Shown here: positions 1 through 9,332 of the stretch, in pieces | How the letters are laid out: the number at the start of each line of letters is the position of its first letter | Numbering within the stretch: the stretch's first letter is position 1 | Assembly (NCBI RefSeq): GCF_001701025.1 | Contig: NZ_CP016793.1 | Location: forward strand, 9,238,001 to 9,302,000 | Reading direction: 5' to 3' | DNA length: 64,000 nucleotides | Origin: Lentzea guizhouensis | Lineage (GTDB): Bacteria; Actinomycetota; Actinomycetes; Mycobacteriales; Pseudonocardiaceae | Program-made: the position numbers and the translations under genes | Notes under the pieces: model-generated | Database searches by the model: none | Told to the model about the DNA's origin: nothing | Seen by the model: only the letters and a program-made list of their open reading frames with translations

Positions 1-687
1 AGCCTGCATGGCAAGGAGCTCGCAGCAGAAGTGCACAATGCGCTCACTGGAGAGCCCTCCGACATTGCCGTAGTGCATCTGATCTCGCACGGCGAACCCG
101 GTTCAGGCGGGTCCACGGTCTTCGCGCTGGGAAGCGACAGCAAGCCGTACGATAACGCGAGCATCGCCCACTGGTTGACTGTGCAGGAGGCAGGTGATCG
201 GCCCACCACGCTCTTCCTCCTCGACCTGTGCGGTGCTCGCGCCCTTGCTCGCCTGCCGTGGCAGATCCGGACCGAGGAGCCGTTGCGCGGTTGGGTGATC
301 GCCGCCTGCGGGGAACGCGAAGCCGCCTACGACGGACGGTTCACCCAGGCCGTGATCTCCGTGCTGAAGGCGCTGCGGGCGGGCGAGCTGGACATCGATC
401 CCAGCCTGCCGCACGTTCCGCTGGCTACGTTCGCCATTGCTGTCCGCGCTGAGGTGAACCGTCTGGCTGCCGAAGTGGACTCGTTCCCGCAGCAGGTGAC
501 CGCAAGCCTGTGGACATCAGCTCGCGCGTCGAACCGCCCTTTTTCCCCAATCCCGCTTACGACCCAACCTCCAAGCCGCGGCTGCGCGCCTCGGTCGATT
601 CAGGTCTGCTGCCGTTCCTCGACGATCTCGATGAGGGGCTGGACCCCAGGCACTTCCTGGAACGCGCGACTGGCCTCGGACGGCTAA
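1..687 (+). CDS. Caspase/CHAT-like protease domain, 5'-truncated by window edge
   Basis: The frame is open from base 1, so the true start lies to the left. Visible motifs are VVHLISHGEPG (His-Gly of a clan CD cysteine peptidase) and TLFLLDLCGARALARL (Cys of the dyad), followed by WVIAACGEREAAYDGRFTQAV. This order fits caspase/CHAT proteases. Recognisable protein sequence stops near base 509, at FPQQVTASL. From there to the stop at 685-687 the residues look like an out-of-frame reading of the next gene. The downstream NTPase gene opens with GTG at 510, one base back in frame. Either two genes overlap by 178 bases, or, more likely, one protease-NTPase-propeller protein is broken by a missing base. 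It would act in the cytoplasm as the effector of a conflict system. Confidence 0.6.
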   Translation, partial: SLHGKELAAEVHNALTGEPSDIAVVHLISHGEPGSGGSTVFALGSDSKPYDNASIAHWLTVQEAGDRPTTLFLLDLCGARALARLPWQIRTEEPLRGWVIAACGEREAAYDGRFTQAVISVLKALRAGELDIDPSLPHVPLATFAIAVRAEVNRLAAEVDSFPQQVTASLWTSARASNRPFSPIPLTTQPPSRGCAPRSIQVCCRSSTISMRGWTPGTSWNARLASDG

Positions 688-3677
688 CGGCTGCGGGTTC
701 CGAGCTGGTCGGCTGTTTCACCGGCCGTGATCGCGAGCTCCGCCAGGTGTCGCCGTGGCTCAGCGGCGACGGTTCCGCGCCGCTTTGCGTGGTAACCGGC
801 AGTCCAGGCGCGGGAAAGTCGGCGCTGCTCGGCGTGCTGGTTTGCGCGGCCCACCGATCGTTGCGCGAGCCCACCAGGCCGATCTGGGGACAGATCGTCC
901 AGGCGCCCGTACGGATCAATGATCTGGCAGCGGTACACGCGCGCGAGAGGGTTCTTGGTGCCGTCACCGCCTCGATCGCACGCCAGCTGGACTTGCCCGA
1001 GAACTTGACGGCTGCGGAGCTCATCGACGCATTACGCACACGCCCGACTCGGCCGGTGCTCGTCGTCGATGCCCTGGACGAGACTGACGACCCGCAGCGG
1101 TTGATCAACGAGTTGTTGTTGCCGCTCATCTCAGAGAAAACACGTGGCAACCCAGTGCGACTGCTCGTCGGCGCGCGCCTCTACGAGGATTACCAGCCGC
1201 TGTTTGACTGCGGATGGATGATCAACCTGGACAAGGTCGAGCAAGACGTGCTCGAGGATGACCTTCTGCACTACGTGCAGGGCCTGCTGCGTACCACCTC
1301 GGAGTACCGGAAGCAGGGTGGCGCGGTCGGAGCGTTCGCACAGGCCGTGGCAAGCGTGCTGGCGACGCCGGACGTCGGCGGCGGGCGCCTCTCGGGTCCG
1401 TTCCTGGTGGCCGGACTGTATACGCGTTACTTCATGACTGTTAACGCAGATCGCGTGGTCACTGATGCCGCTGCTGCGGCGCAGGAAGGTGCGAAAGTTC
1501 CCGTGGATCTTCGGGGCGTGCTGGATCTTGATCTGCGGCTGGAAAGCGACGCGCTGTGGCTGCGACCGGTGCTGACCGCGTTGGCCTATGCGCGCGGCAG
1601 CGGGATGCCGGTTTCGGTGCTTACCAGGGTCGCCGCTGCCTTCGCACCGGCCGGCACGCGTCCGACCACAGGACAGATCCGGTCCGCTCTCAATGTCGCG
1701 CGGTTCTACGTGCGGCAGTCGCTGGCTCCTGATCGCAGTAACGTCTACCGCCTGTTTCACCAAGGACTGGTGGACACCCTCGCCGAGAACTCAGCCGAGA
1801 GGCTGGGCGCGGTGCTGGACGCCTTGGTGTCCTCGCTCGGGCCTCCGGATCAGCGGGACTGGAACGCCGCGGAACCCTACGTGCTCGAGTATGTCCGCGA
1901 GCACGCGTCCGCAGCGGGCCGTGTTAAGGAGATCGAGGCCGATCCCGGCTTCGTGCTGCACCCTGGCTCACCTCTGCGCACCGAGGCTAAAGACGCGGCA
2001 GAGCTGGCGCTGATCGCGGTCAGGAACGGCAATCGCGCGCTCGCGAGACGGGCAGCGAACCTGCCCGGCAGCCCACACCTGATGTGGCAACCCCGCTGGT
2101 CACTCGGCACGCTCGCGTCGGATGCGTGGAGCGCCGAGGTGAACAGCGCTCCGTCCAGGTTCGAGTCGATCGCGATCTCCGGTAATGGGGAGTCTGTCGT
2201 CGCGCTGGGGTCGGACGGGCTGGTCTGCTGGGAGTGGGCACCGGACCAACCACCGCGGCTTCACCGGACCGAGGGTTACGTCATGGGGCACAAGGTGCTC
2301 CTGTCACGGCTCGGAACTGTGTTCGCGCTCGGTGACTCGGGGACGGTGCTCGATTTCGGCGATGCGGCAGTGTGGGAACAGGACGATCTTGATCCCGTTA
2401 GAGCCGCGGCGATTTCAGGCCCTTCCGAGATCGTGTACGTCGACCACGCCGGCGAGATCGTCCGGCACGATTTGGTGACGCTGCGCCGTGACATGATCGG
2501 TTCCACAGGCCTTAACAGCGACCGGTGGTCCATCGCCGACGCCGAGGGCGCGATTGTCGCAGTCGCGTTCGCTGACAGCGTGTGGTTGAAGGTTTTTACG
2601 TACCCCGGTCGCGAGTACGCAGTTCGTGTCCCGCAAGACCCGATTTCGACCTTCGCTATCAGCCCGGACGGTCGGCATGTCGTGGCGGGTACTGAAGGCG
2701 GATGGCTGATCTTCGCCCAGCTCCAAAGATACATCGAGTGGGAGTACTTCGATCAGCTACATAGCGAGATCACGGCGGTGGCGGCCACGTCCGGTGCCTC
2801 GCGGCTAGCAGCCGGGTGCGAGGACGGCACGGTGGTGGTCTTCGGACCTGATGGCAGAAGGCAGGTCACTGCGCAGGTGTCACATCGTCCAATTAGGAAG
2901 CTCACCCTCTGCGCGCTAGTGAAGCGCGGTCTCGCCTTGGACGATGACGGGAAGGCCCACTGGTTCGAGTTCGAGGCCGGCGTCGTCACGTCACGTCTGC
3001 CGACGTTGATGGATGTCTCCGCCGGAGATCTTGTGGTGACTGCGTTCCTGGCGGAGAGCGGCGAGGTTACCGTGGGCCTGAACGACGGCACAGTCGCCGC
3101 GGTTGTGCTCGAGACAGGCGAACTGCTGCACGAGACTCGTCTCGCTGCGGTGGCGCGGGAACTGGCTTCGGTCGACCTCGGTGGCCGGGACGGAACGCTG
3201 GTCGCCACGGGTGCGGGGTACAGCCTGCTGCACGACCACTTCGACCGCGTAATCGACCTCGGCTTGGCCGAGTGGGCAAAGGAGTACCTTTCGCCGACAG
3301 ACCCGCCACCAAGGATCGGCGTCGGTTCCGGTGTGGTCGAGGTGTGGCACGACGGCTACGAAGTGCGGGTCAGAAAGCTGGGTTCGTCCCCTGACCTCGG
3401 GTTGGCGGAGGGCGTCGACCTGGAGTGGCGTTACCGCCAAGATAGCGAGGTTCTGTGCAGCGCCTATTTCGGCCAGCGACCGCTCGCGTTCTCTGGTGGT
3501 TCAGACGGCTCCGTGGACGTGTGGGACCTCGAGTCGTTGGAGATGGTCGACACGTTACGGGTGGGTGGGCCGGTACGCGACGTCCGCACGGTCAGCGGGC
3601 GCTACCTGCTCGTGCTTGCGGGCGGCGAGCTTGTGGCTTTCGAACACTACGACGGTTCCAGGAAGGGCAGCTCGTGA
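510..3677 (+). CDS. P-loop (STAND-like) NTPase with C-terminal WD40-type beta-propeller
   Basis: A 1055-residue reading frame. Residues 1-60 are a linker rich in Pro and Asp. Walker A is GSPGAGKS at about residues 97-104, and Walker B-like VLVVDALDETDD lies near 185-196. A helical winged region with HQGLVDTLAEN follows near 415. The second half, from about residue 540, is a beta-propeller with repeated blades; the clearest is the last, with SGGSDGSVDVWDLESLE. This layout matches STAND-type signalling NTPases, in which the propeller senses and the NTPase switches a fused or neighbouring effector. The GTG start shares its G with the last sensible codon of the protease frame, so the protein was probably once fused to the upstream caspase-like domain. 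Its stop overlaps the next gene's GTG start. Confidence 0.75.
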   Translation: MDISSRVEPPFFPNPAYDPTSKPRLRASVDSGLLPFLDDLDEGLDPRHFLERATGLGRLTAAGSELVGCFTGRDRELRQVSPWLSGDGSAPLCVVTGSPGAGKSALLGVLVCAAHRSLREPTRPIWGQIVQAPVRINDLAAVHARERVLGAVTASIARQLDLPENLTAAELIDALRTRPTRPVLVVDALDETDDPQRLINELLLPLISEKTRGNPVRLLVGARLYEDYQPLFDCGWMINLDKVEQDVLEDDLLHYVQGLLRTTSEYRKQGGAVGAFAQAVASVLATPDVGGGRLSGPFLVAGLYTRYFMTVNADRVVTDAAAAAQEGAKVPVDLRGVLDLDLRLESDALWLRPVLTALAYARGSGMPVSVLTRVAAAFAPAGTRPTTGQIRSALNVARFYVRQSLAPDRSNVYRLFHQGLVDTLAENSAERLGAVLDALVSSLGPPDQRDWNAAEPYVLEYVREHASAAGRVKEIEADPGFVLHPGSPLRTEAKDAAELALIAVRNGNRALARRAANLPGSPHLMWQPRWSLGTLASDAWSAEVNSAPSRFESIAISGNGESVVALGSDGLVCWEWAPDQPPRLHRTEGYVMGHKVLLSRLGTVFALGDSGTVLDFGDAAVWEQDDLDPVRAAAISGPSEIVYVDHAGEIVRHDLVTLRRDMIGSTGLNSDRWSIADAEGAIVAVAFADSVWLKVFTYPGREYAVRVPQDPISTFAISPDGRHVVAGTEGGWLIFAQLQRYIEWEYFDQLHSEITAVAATSGASRLAAGCEDGTVVVFGPDGRRQVTAQVSHRPIRKLTLCALVKRGLALDDDGKAHWFEFEAGVVTSRLPTLMDVSAGDLVVTAFLAESGEVTVGLNDGTVAAVVLETGELLHETRLAAVARELASVDLGGRDGTLVATGAGYSLLHDHFDRVIDLGLAEWAKEYLSPTDPPPRIGVGSGVVEVWHDGYEVRVRKLGSSPDLGLAEGVDLEWRYRQDSEVLCSAYFGQRPLAFSGGSDGSVDVWDLESLEMVDTLRVGGPVRDVRTVSGRYLLVLAGGELVAFEHYDGSRKGSS

Positions 3678-4474
3678 TACTCGGCGTACATGGCATCGGC
3701 AACTACAAGTACTTTAAACGCACCGGGTCACCGGACAGCGTGGCCGCGCTGCTCGCTAGCGAGTGGACCGCAGCGCTCGGGAAAGACGGCTTCTCGATCG
3801 AAGCCGCCTACTACGCGCACCACCTGCACCGCGGGACCGCCCAAAGCGACCAAGACGACCCCGGCATGTTGGAGCCGGAGGCGCAGCAGTTGCTGATCGG
3901 CTGGACCGAACAGCTGATGTCGGGCCAGAGCATCCCTCAAGGACCGCTGACCGCACGAGTACGTCAGGCCGCGGAGTGGATGACGAGGAGGTTCGGCACG
4001 ACGGCCAGGCTGTTCGCGATCGCGTTCTGCAGGGAGGTGCACACGTATCTGTCCAAGCCGGACTCAGCGCGCCGAGCAGCCGCACGAAGAGCCGTGGCGG
4101 ACGCGATCGCGAGAACGCAGCCGAAAGTGATCGTCGCGCACTCCCTCGGCAGCGTGGTGACCTACGAGACCCTCTGGGCACATCCGGACCACGACATCGA
4201 CTTGTGGGTCACGGTGGGCAGCCCTTTGGCCATGCCAACGATCATCCTGCCCCGTCTCGAACCGGCCACCGGAGGCGCGCCGCCACGGGTCCGCCACTGG
4301 ATAAACGTCGCGGACGTTGGCGACATCGTCGCAATACCACGCGGCGGACTACGCGGGCACTTCGATGGCGTCGAGAAGGACCTCGAGGTGGTGATCCACG
4401 ACGTGGACTTCCACCGAATGGTCAACTATTTGCGCAACGCCGACGTGGCGGCGCTGCTGACGAATCGACGCTGA
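3674..4474 (+). CDS. Alpha/beta hydrolase (lipase/esterase-like), conflict-system partner
   Basis: A 266-residue protein. It starts at GTG 3674, overlapping the NTPase stop (GTGA), with GGAAGG a few bases upstream, so translation is coupled. The N-terminus ILGVHGIGNY gives the oxyanion-hole His-Gly. VIVAHSLGSVVTYE near residue 155 carries the nucleophilic Ser in a GxSxG-like elbow (AHSLG). DLWVTVGSPLAMP follows, and a late His occurs in VIHDVDFHRMV. It has no signal peptide, so it is cytoplasmic. Tight coupling to a protease/NTPase/propeller gene suggests it is a second effector or a target of the protease. A lipid or peptidic ester is a possible substrate, but nothing in the sequence fixes it. 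Confidence 0.7.
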   Translation: MILGVHGIGNYKYFKRTGSPDSVAALLASEWTAALGKDGFSIEAAYYAHHLHRGTAQSDQDDPGMLEPEAQQLLIGWTEQLMSGQSIPQGPLTARVRQAAEWMTRRFGTTARLFAIAFCREVHTYLSKPDSARRAAARRAVADAIARTQPKVIVAHSLGSVVTYETLWAHPDHDIDLWVTVGSPLAMPTIILPRLEPATGGAPPRVRHWINVADVGDIVAIPRGGLRGHFDGVEKDLEVVIHDVDFHRMVNYLRNADVAALLTNRR

Positions 4475-5102
4475 ACAGCAGCCGACAGCAACGGTCTGCC
4501 AGACCGTACCCTTGGTCTCGCGGCCCATCCTCGGAGCCGTACTCCGTCTCCGACAACGGTCGCGCCTGGAATTCGCTCGCGGCGCAGCACGCCGCGATCC
4601 GGCTGAACCGCCGGCACCACAACCTCCATGCTGCCAAAGCCTCGCCACGTTTGCGCTTGAGCAGCTGTGCGGCGTGGACAGCCGGTTGGCTACAGCTCGT
4701 TCGTCATGACTACGGCCGAATCCGGCCGTTGAGGTCGCGGTGGTGCGTCGCGACGTTACGCATGGCTAAGCAGCCCCATGCCAGGTGAGTTTGAGATCAG
4801 GTCACTCACCGGGATGTCCTCCCGAATGTCGCGACCATGATGGTCGCGGTGTTCGCGCAGCGCTGGCGGCGCTCGCGCAGCTTCTTAAATCAACTCCACC
4901 AGCGCGGTGTTCCGGTCGTCAACGGACTGAACCGCGCGGATCAGTCGAGGGAGAAAGTCGATTTTGTCGGGCCTGTCGCCGTTGCAGGTCGGCGATGACA
5001 CGGCGGCCGACACATCTGGCCTTCGGCCTGTACCAGGGCAACTCGCTTCCGCGAACGCCGCGGAGGTGTCGGCCGGGTCCCAAGGGCACAGATGAGCAAT
5101 AA
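4475..5102. other. Gene-poor stretch before the insertion sequence
   Basis: About 630 bases between the hydrolase gene and the IS left end. No frame shows a plausible start, ribosome site and domain. Several short open frames on both strands have compositions typical of shadows. It probably contains decayed coding sequence that I cannot assign. Confidence 0.5.
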
Positions 5103-5118
5103 GAGGTCCTAACAGAAT
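5103..5118 (+). repeat. IS left terminal inverted repeat
   Basis: The 16 bases GAGGTCCTAACAGAAT are perfectly complementary to the right end of the element. Confidence 0.92.
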
Positions 5119-5166
5119 GATCACCGTGCTGGCGTGCAGCGGGTCGGATGTGGATCATGTTTGGCC

Positions 5167-5987
5167 GTGAGGAGGGGGCAGTCGCCGCCGTGGATCGTCT
5201 CGGACGATCTGTGGGAGCGGATCGAGCCGTTGTTGCCGGTGGTGCCGCGCAGGCCGCGTAACCCTGGTCGTAAGCGGGTGCCGGACCGGCAGGTGTTGTG
5301 CGGAGTCCTGTTCGTGCTGCACACCGGGATCCAGTGGGAGTTCCTGCCACAGGAGTTGGGCTTCGGTTCCGGGATGACCTGCTGGCGGCGGTTGCGTGAC
5401 TGGAACGAGGCGGGCGTGTGGTCGCGGCTGCACGAGGTTCTGCTCGCGGAGTTGCACGTGGCCGGCAGGCTCGACCGGGACCGGGCAGTGATCGACACAT
5501 CGCATGTCCGTGCTGCTCGACGTGGCCCAAAAGCGGGCCGAGCCCGGTCGACCGCGCCCGGCCGGGCTCCAAGCACCACGTCCTGACCGACGGCGGCGGC
5601 ATCCCGCTCGCGGTCCTGCTCACCGGCGATAACCGCAACGACGTCACCGGTCTGGAGCCGCTGCTGGACGCGGTGCCCAACGTGCGTGGCAAACGAGATC
5701 GGCCCCGCCGACGCCCGACGACGGTCTACGCCGACCGCGGCTACGACCACGACAAGTACCGCAGACGCCTGCGCGCCAGGGAAATCCCGCCTCGGATCGC
5801 CCGTCGCGGCGAATCACACGGCTCCGGCCTGGGAACAGTCCGCTGGGTCGTGGAGCGCACAATCGCCTGGTACCACGGCATGAAGCGCCTACGCATCCGC
5901 TGGGAACGCCGCGATGACATCCACGAAGCCTTCCTCGGCCTCGCCACCTGCATCATCTGCTACCGCCACGTCCAACGATTCTGTTAG
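5167..5987 (+). CDS. IS5-family DDE transposase made by programmed -1 frameshift
   Basis: The first frame (to 5586) holds the N-terminal part: PPWIVSDDLWERIEPLLP, IQWEFLPQELGFGSG, and the first catalytic Asp in AVIDTSHVR. The second frame (to 5987) holds GSKHHVLTDGGGIPLAVLLTGDNRNDV with the second Asp, then WVVERTIAWYHGMKRLRIRWE with the catalytic Glu. The family consensus joins them at GPK/SGPSP. That point is CCCAAAAG at 5526-5533, a run of four A where slipping back one base moves frame 1 into frame 3, as in known IS427 elements. The start is uncertain: GTG 5167 gives a usual N-terminus, and GTG 5134 is also in frame. The product is a cytoplasmic transposase acting on the element ends. Confidence 0.88.
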
Positions 5988-5993
5988 GACCTC
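5978..5993 (+). repeat. IS right terminal inverted repeat
   Basis: The 16 bases ATTCTGTTAGGACCTC are the exact complement of the left end; the transposase stop lies inside this repeat region. Confidence 0.92.
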
Positions 5994-6195
5994 AAGCCGC
6001 TGAACGCAGCCCGCGCCGGGCCGGTCAGGGACTCACCGGGCACCTCGACTGTGCTGGGACCACCGCCGCGTGAATCGCGCCGCACGCGCTGCGATCAGCA
6101 AGTCTCTAGCACCTGCCTCGGCCCGAGTTACTGGAGTGAAACCTATTTCCGGCGGCGTGGGGCGAGACGCGTCTCGACCTCTTCTATCACGATCG

Positions 6196-7149
6196 TCACG
6201 CCCGCTCGGTACCCGCCGAGGTCAGCGCCGGCTGTTGCGGCGGAGGCAGCTTGGTGACGGTGAGTTGGCCGCCGAGGTGGGTCGCGGCAAGGTCGTCCAC
6301 AGTCGCGTCGGTGCCGTCCGAAGTGCTCAGCCGCAGGCTGGCCCGGTGCAGCAGCGGCAGCACGACCTCGGCGTTGTCCTGTGCACGGAGGCGTGCGCCT
6401 CGACGGTATTCGACCAGGGCGTTCTCGTCGAAGTACATGCCAGGGTCGTACAGATCTGGCTCCGGCTCAGAGTCCACCAAGCAGAGCTCGACCGTTCCGG
6501 AGACATCGAGGCTGATCATTACCGCGCCGCACCAGTACGGCCCTAAGTACTCCTGACCAGGCTCAAGGAAGTCCTCCGGTAATGGGCAGCTCGACGACCA
6601 GTCTCGTGGCAGAGCCCAGCGGATCGTCCTGACCAGGTCGTGGCCAGCGAGGAACTGCAGCACCAGACGCCGTGCGAGCGCACCTTCAGTCGTGCGGGCA
6701 ATCGTGTTGCGCCCCAAGCCGTCGATGGTGTCGGACTCCACCATCTGGTTGCGTAGCCGTGTCCTGGCGTTCTCGACCTCCCGCAGCGCGACCTCGACGT
6801 CCGACACTGTGTCCCGCAGCCGCCCGAGCGCCATCTGCTCCCGTGTCGCCGGGATGACGATGTCGGGCCCACCGTCGGTGTTCGGCCCGGTCCACATGAT
6901 GATGCGAACCCCTCGAATCCCGATGCGCCGCCCGTACCCGGCCAACACCTCGAGTGACTCGTCCAGCTGCCGAGTCGCAACCTCAACCGGGTCGTCCGTG
7001 CAGTCGGTCATCTCGTGCACGCCGAGGCAGTCGCGCCACTCAGGTTCGCCGTGAGACAGCCACAGCTCAAGCTCGTAGGGAATCCAGGCCGGGGTGTCAT
7101 GCAGTTGCACCTCAAACCTCCATCGGATGTCGTGCCAAGACCCCAACAT
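6196..7149 (-). CDS. Hypothetical protein, 317 residues
   Basis: I do not recognise this family. The frame has a strong Shine-Dalgarno stretch (AGGAAAGGG) upstream of its ATG and codon use normal for the region, so it is a real gene. The protein is acidic and soluble, with no signal peptide or membrane helix. Residues 110-150 (LGRLRDTVSDVEVALREVENARTRLR) look like a coiled coil. The C-terminal half contains a Cys (YWCGAVMISLDVSG) and alternating beta-type segments. Its upstream region carries two copies of a 15-base repeat that could be an operator. It stands alone between the IS and a gene-poor stretch. Confidence 0.65.
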   Translation of the reverse strand: MLGSWHDIRWRFEVQLHDTPAWIPYELELWLSHGEPEWRDCLGVHEMTDCTDDPVEVATRQLDESLEVLAGYGRRIGIRGVRIIMWTGPNTDGGPDIVIPATREQMALGRLRDTVSDVEVALREVENARTRLRNQMVESDTIDGLGRNTIARTTEGALARRLVLQFLAGHDLVRTIRWALPRDWSSSCPLPEDFLEPGQEYLGPYWCGAVMISLDVSGTVELCLVDSEPEPDLYDPGMYFDENALVEYRRGARLRAQDNAEVVLPLLHRASLRLSTSDGTDATVDDLAATHLGGQLTVTKLPPPQQPALTSAGTERA

Positions 7150-7177
7150 CTACGGTTTCCCTTTCCTCTGGATCGGA

Positions 7178-7208
7178 CCACCAGTGGACCGGGCCACCAG
7201 TGGACCGG
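7178..7208. repeat. Two tandem 15-bp repeats upstream of the hypothetical gene
   Basis: CCACCAGTGGACCGG occurs at 7178-7192 and again at 7194-7208, a 16-base period. Each copy contains CCAC-CA-GTGG, a short inverted repeat. They lie 29-59 bases upstream of the start at 7149, where operators usually sit. Inference only. Confidence 0.5.
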
Positions 7209-8058
7209 AGTTGACAACACGCGGGAGAGTCACCTGATCGTGTGAAGACAGGAGTTTCTATACATCGACGCCGTGCTATCCGACAGCTTCAGTCGCCGTC
7301 TCCACCGTCGTCAGAAGACTGGTGTCCTAGCACACCATGTGTTGCGCTGCCCGAACGTCCACCAACCCATCATTCACCTGCTGCGGCTTGCCCTTGCCCG
7401 CGACCAGGCCTTGGAGCTCACGGCCTCTGCAGCACATAGGGCCCGGTTCCGGCAATCCGGCAACAGTCCCTGACCGGCTACCTCGACGACCTCGACCACC
7501 GCATCTCCAAGCTCAAGCCACTGGAGGATCACCGGTGACCTGCGCGACCACCTAGGCACGCCTGGAGCAAGCTCTGGTGCGTCCGCTCGTCGGCCAGCCG
7601 ACCGCATCCGACCGCGCCTTCGCGTTTTCCGGCCTGTGTCAGGGAGCAGACCTCGGTCGCGACTACTGCTACCGATCACCGCAGAAGTTGAAGGACACTG
7701 TCGCCGCCCCATTCGCACAGACCGAGGCTCGGCAACCCGAGCTGCTCCCACTCATTATCAACCTCGTGCGAAACAGTGTGCCCGCGATCACGCCGCGACC
7801 GTTCGGTACTGACAAAGTGATCAGAGTCTCTCGAACGGTTGCCACTGTACGGATTTCGGCCGGATGTCCGTCTGCGTGACCTCGATCAACGCGGTCGGCG
7901 CCGGTTCCACCGGAATAATCCAGTTACGCGGAAACTCCGTCTTTGTTCGCCACGCCCACATGCAGAGTCAAACCTGCGAGACGCGCCACTAGCATTCGTC
8001 GTCACATGGCGCTGCGAACGACAGTGCACGAAAGGACTGCAAGATCCCTGCCACGGAG

Positions 8059-8255
8059 ATGACGAGCGGCGCCCCGCTTGTCGCCACCTGCTGGCTGGAG
8101 GGCAACGACGAGCTGGTCAACTTCAATCGGGACTCCCCTGTTGTCGACAATCCGCATCGAGCTAAGTCGAAACGGTGGTACCGCGTTGTGCTTCATGATC
8201 AGCGCACCGACTGATCTCCGAGGTCTACCTCGTTGAGAAACTGCGGCAGGCCGGC
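8059..8255 (+). pseudogene. Fragment of a protein with an SH3-like C-terminal module
   Basis: From ATG 8059 the frame reads through NPHRAKSKRWYRVVLHDQ to a stop at about 8212. The next piece, LISEVYLVEKLRQAG, is in another frame. Joined, they resemble the WYRVRLADGR-GYLSEVYL module seen at the ends of some streptomycete proteins. The frame change and missing upstream part mark it as a remnant. Confidence 0.4.
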
Positions 8256-8257
8256 CG

Positions 8258-8433
8258 CGCATCGCCTATCTCCTGTTCGACCTGCTGCACCTGGACGGGT
8301 CGCTGCTCACCACGCTCTACGACGTCCGCCGCGCCCTGCTTGTGGAACTGGAGCTGCCGGGCAACCACGCGGTGCAGATACCGCCGACCTTTATGGACAC
8401 CGACCCGGCGGACGTGCTCACGTGGCGAGCCAG
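8258..8433 (+). pseudogene. Internal fragment of an ATP-dependent DNA ligase
   Basis: The residues RIAYLLFDLLHLDGSLLTT, then YDVRRALLVELEL and VQIPPTFMDTDPADVL, match the adenylation domain of LigC/LigD-type ligases just before motif IV. No catalytic lysine motif precedes it, and the frame continues into unrelated residues. Only about 58 codons survive, so it cannot function. Confidence 0.6.
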
Positions 8434-9294
8434 TACGGGTTCCAGGAGTGCGTTGCAGGGACAAAGTTTGCCGTTGACCATTCAGGCCTGGCGAGCGTCA
8501 GGGAAACGGCTTAGCGAGTGTCTCCGATCGCTCGTCCATAGTGGAGTAGTCGAGGTGGAGTGAGGATGCGGCATGCGTGTCAGCAGGGCTTCGAATTGCC
8601 GGTCTGCGGGCTCTCGACACGGCGCAGGGTGTCAACCCGCCGCCCTCGCAGGACACCGGCGCCCACACCATCTTGCCGCCGTCGGGCAGCGGGCGGATGC
8701 CCACTCCTTCGCCGAACGCCTGCGCGACGACCACACGGCACTGCTCACCGCCGCCCTGAGCACAACCGCCGGTGACGAGTTCGTCTACCGCGAGCAGCGC
8801 TGACGGCGCGCGGCCACTGCGCGCGCTCGTGGCGAGGCGGGTCCGCGATCAGTAGGCCCGGTCGTGATCGAGAACGCGGGCACCGGTGAGCGCGTTGACA
8901 CTGCCCGCCTGCCCCGGCCGAACCCGGTATGGACACAATGCACCCGTAGTTGCCCGTTGCGGCAAAATCCCGACCCACGCCGGCGGCGTCAAGCTCGTTG
9001 AGGTCCTTGCGGGCCTGCGCCAGAGACCGGTAGATGTCGGCGAGGTAGGCGTCGCACTCGGCTTCCTCGTGGCGCATCGTGTCAGCGGCATGATGAATCC
9101 TGCCGCTGTTGGATGCTGCGGTTCGAGCAGTTACGGTTCACGCGACTGCAGTCCGAATTCGCTCTGCGACATGACGACCATGTGATCACCCACGCTCCAG
9201 TCAATTCGCTGGCTGCCAGTGCCGCGATACTGAGTTTAGATTTCTGTCAGCACAAAATCTGAGCTATTGGCGCCCTATTTCGCATCCGACTGAG

Positions 9295-9332
9295 CTATGG
9301 TCGCCGACCGAGACGCCGATCAGCGACCATAG
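9295..9332. other. 10-bp inverted repeat with 18-base loop
   Basis: CTATGGTCGC at 9295-9304 pairs perfectly with GCGACCATAG at 9323-9332. It lies in the AT-richer gap upstream of the secreted repeat protein gene and could be a transcript hairpin or a regulatory site. Confidence 0.4.

Larger units (their letters stand above)
5103..5993 (+). mobile_element. IS5-type insertion sequence (IS427-like), 891 bp
   Basis: Perfect 16-bp terminal inverted repeats bound the element: GAGGTCCTAACAGAAT at 5103-5118 and its exact complement at 5978-5993. Inside is one transposase gene split into two overlapping frames, as usual for the IS427 subgroup of IS5. AA flanks both ends (5101-5102 and 5994-5995), so a 2-bp target duplication is possible but too short to prove. 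The frames and ends are intact, so it may still be mobile. It sits at the left of a region full of decayed genes. Confidence 0.92.
7250..9290. other. Gene-poor region with decayed gene pieces
   Basis: About 2 kb without an intact gene. Most open frames are short and mutually overlapping. Two stretches can be recognised as broken genes and are listed separately (8059-8255 and 8258-8433). A minus-strand stretch around 8990-9077 (residues DAYLADIYRSLAQARKDLNE) looks like coding sequence, but I cannot place it. Confidence 0.5.
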
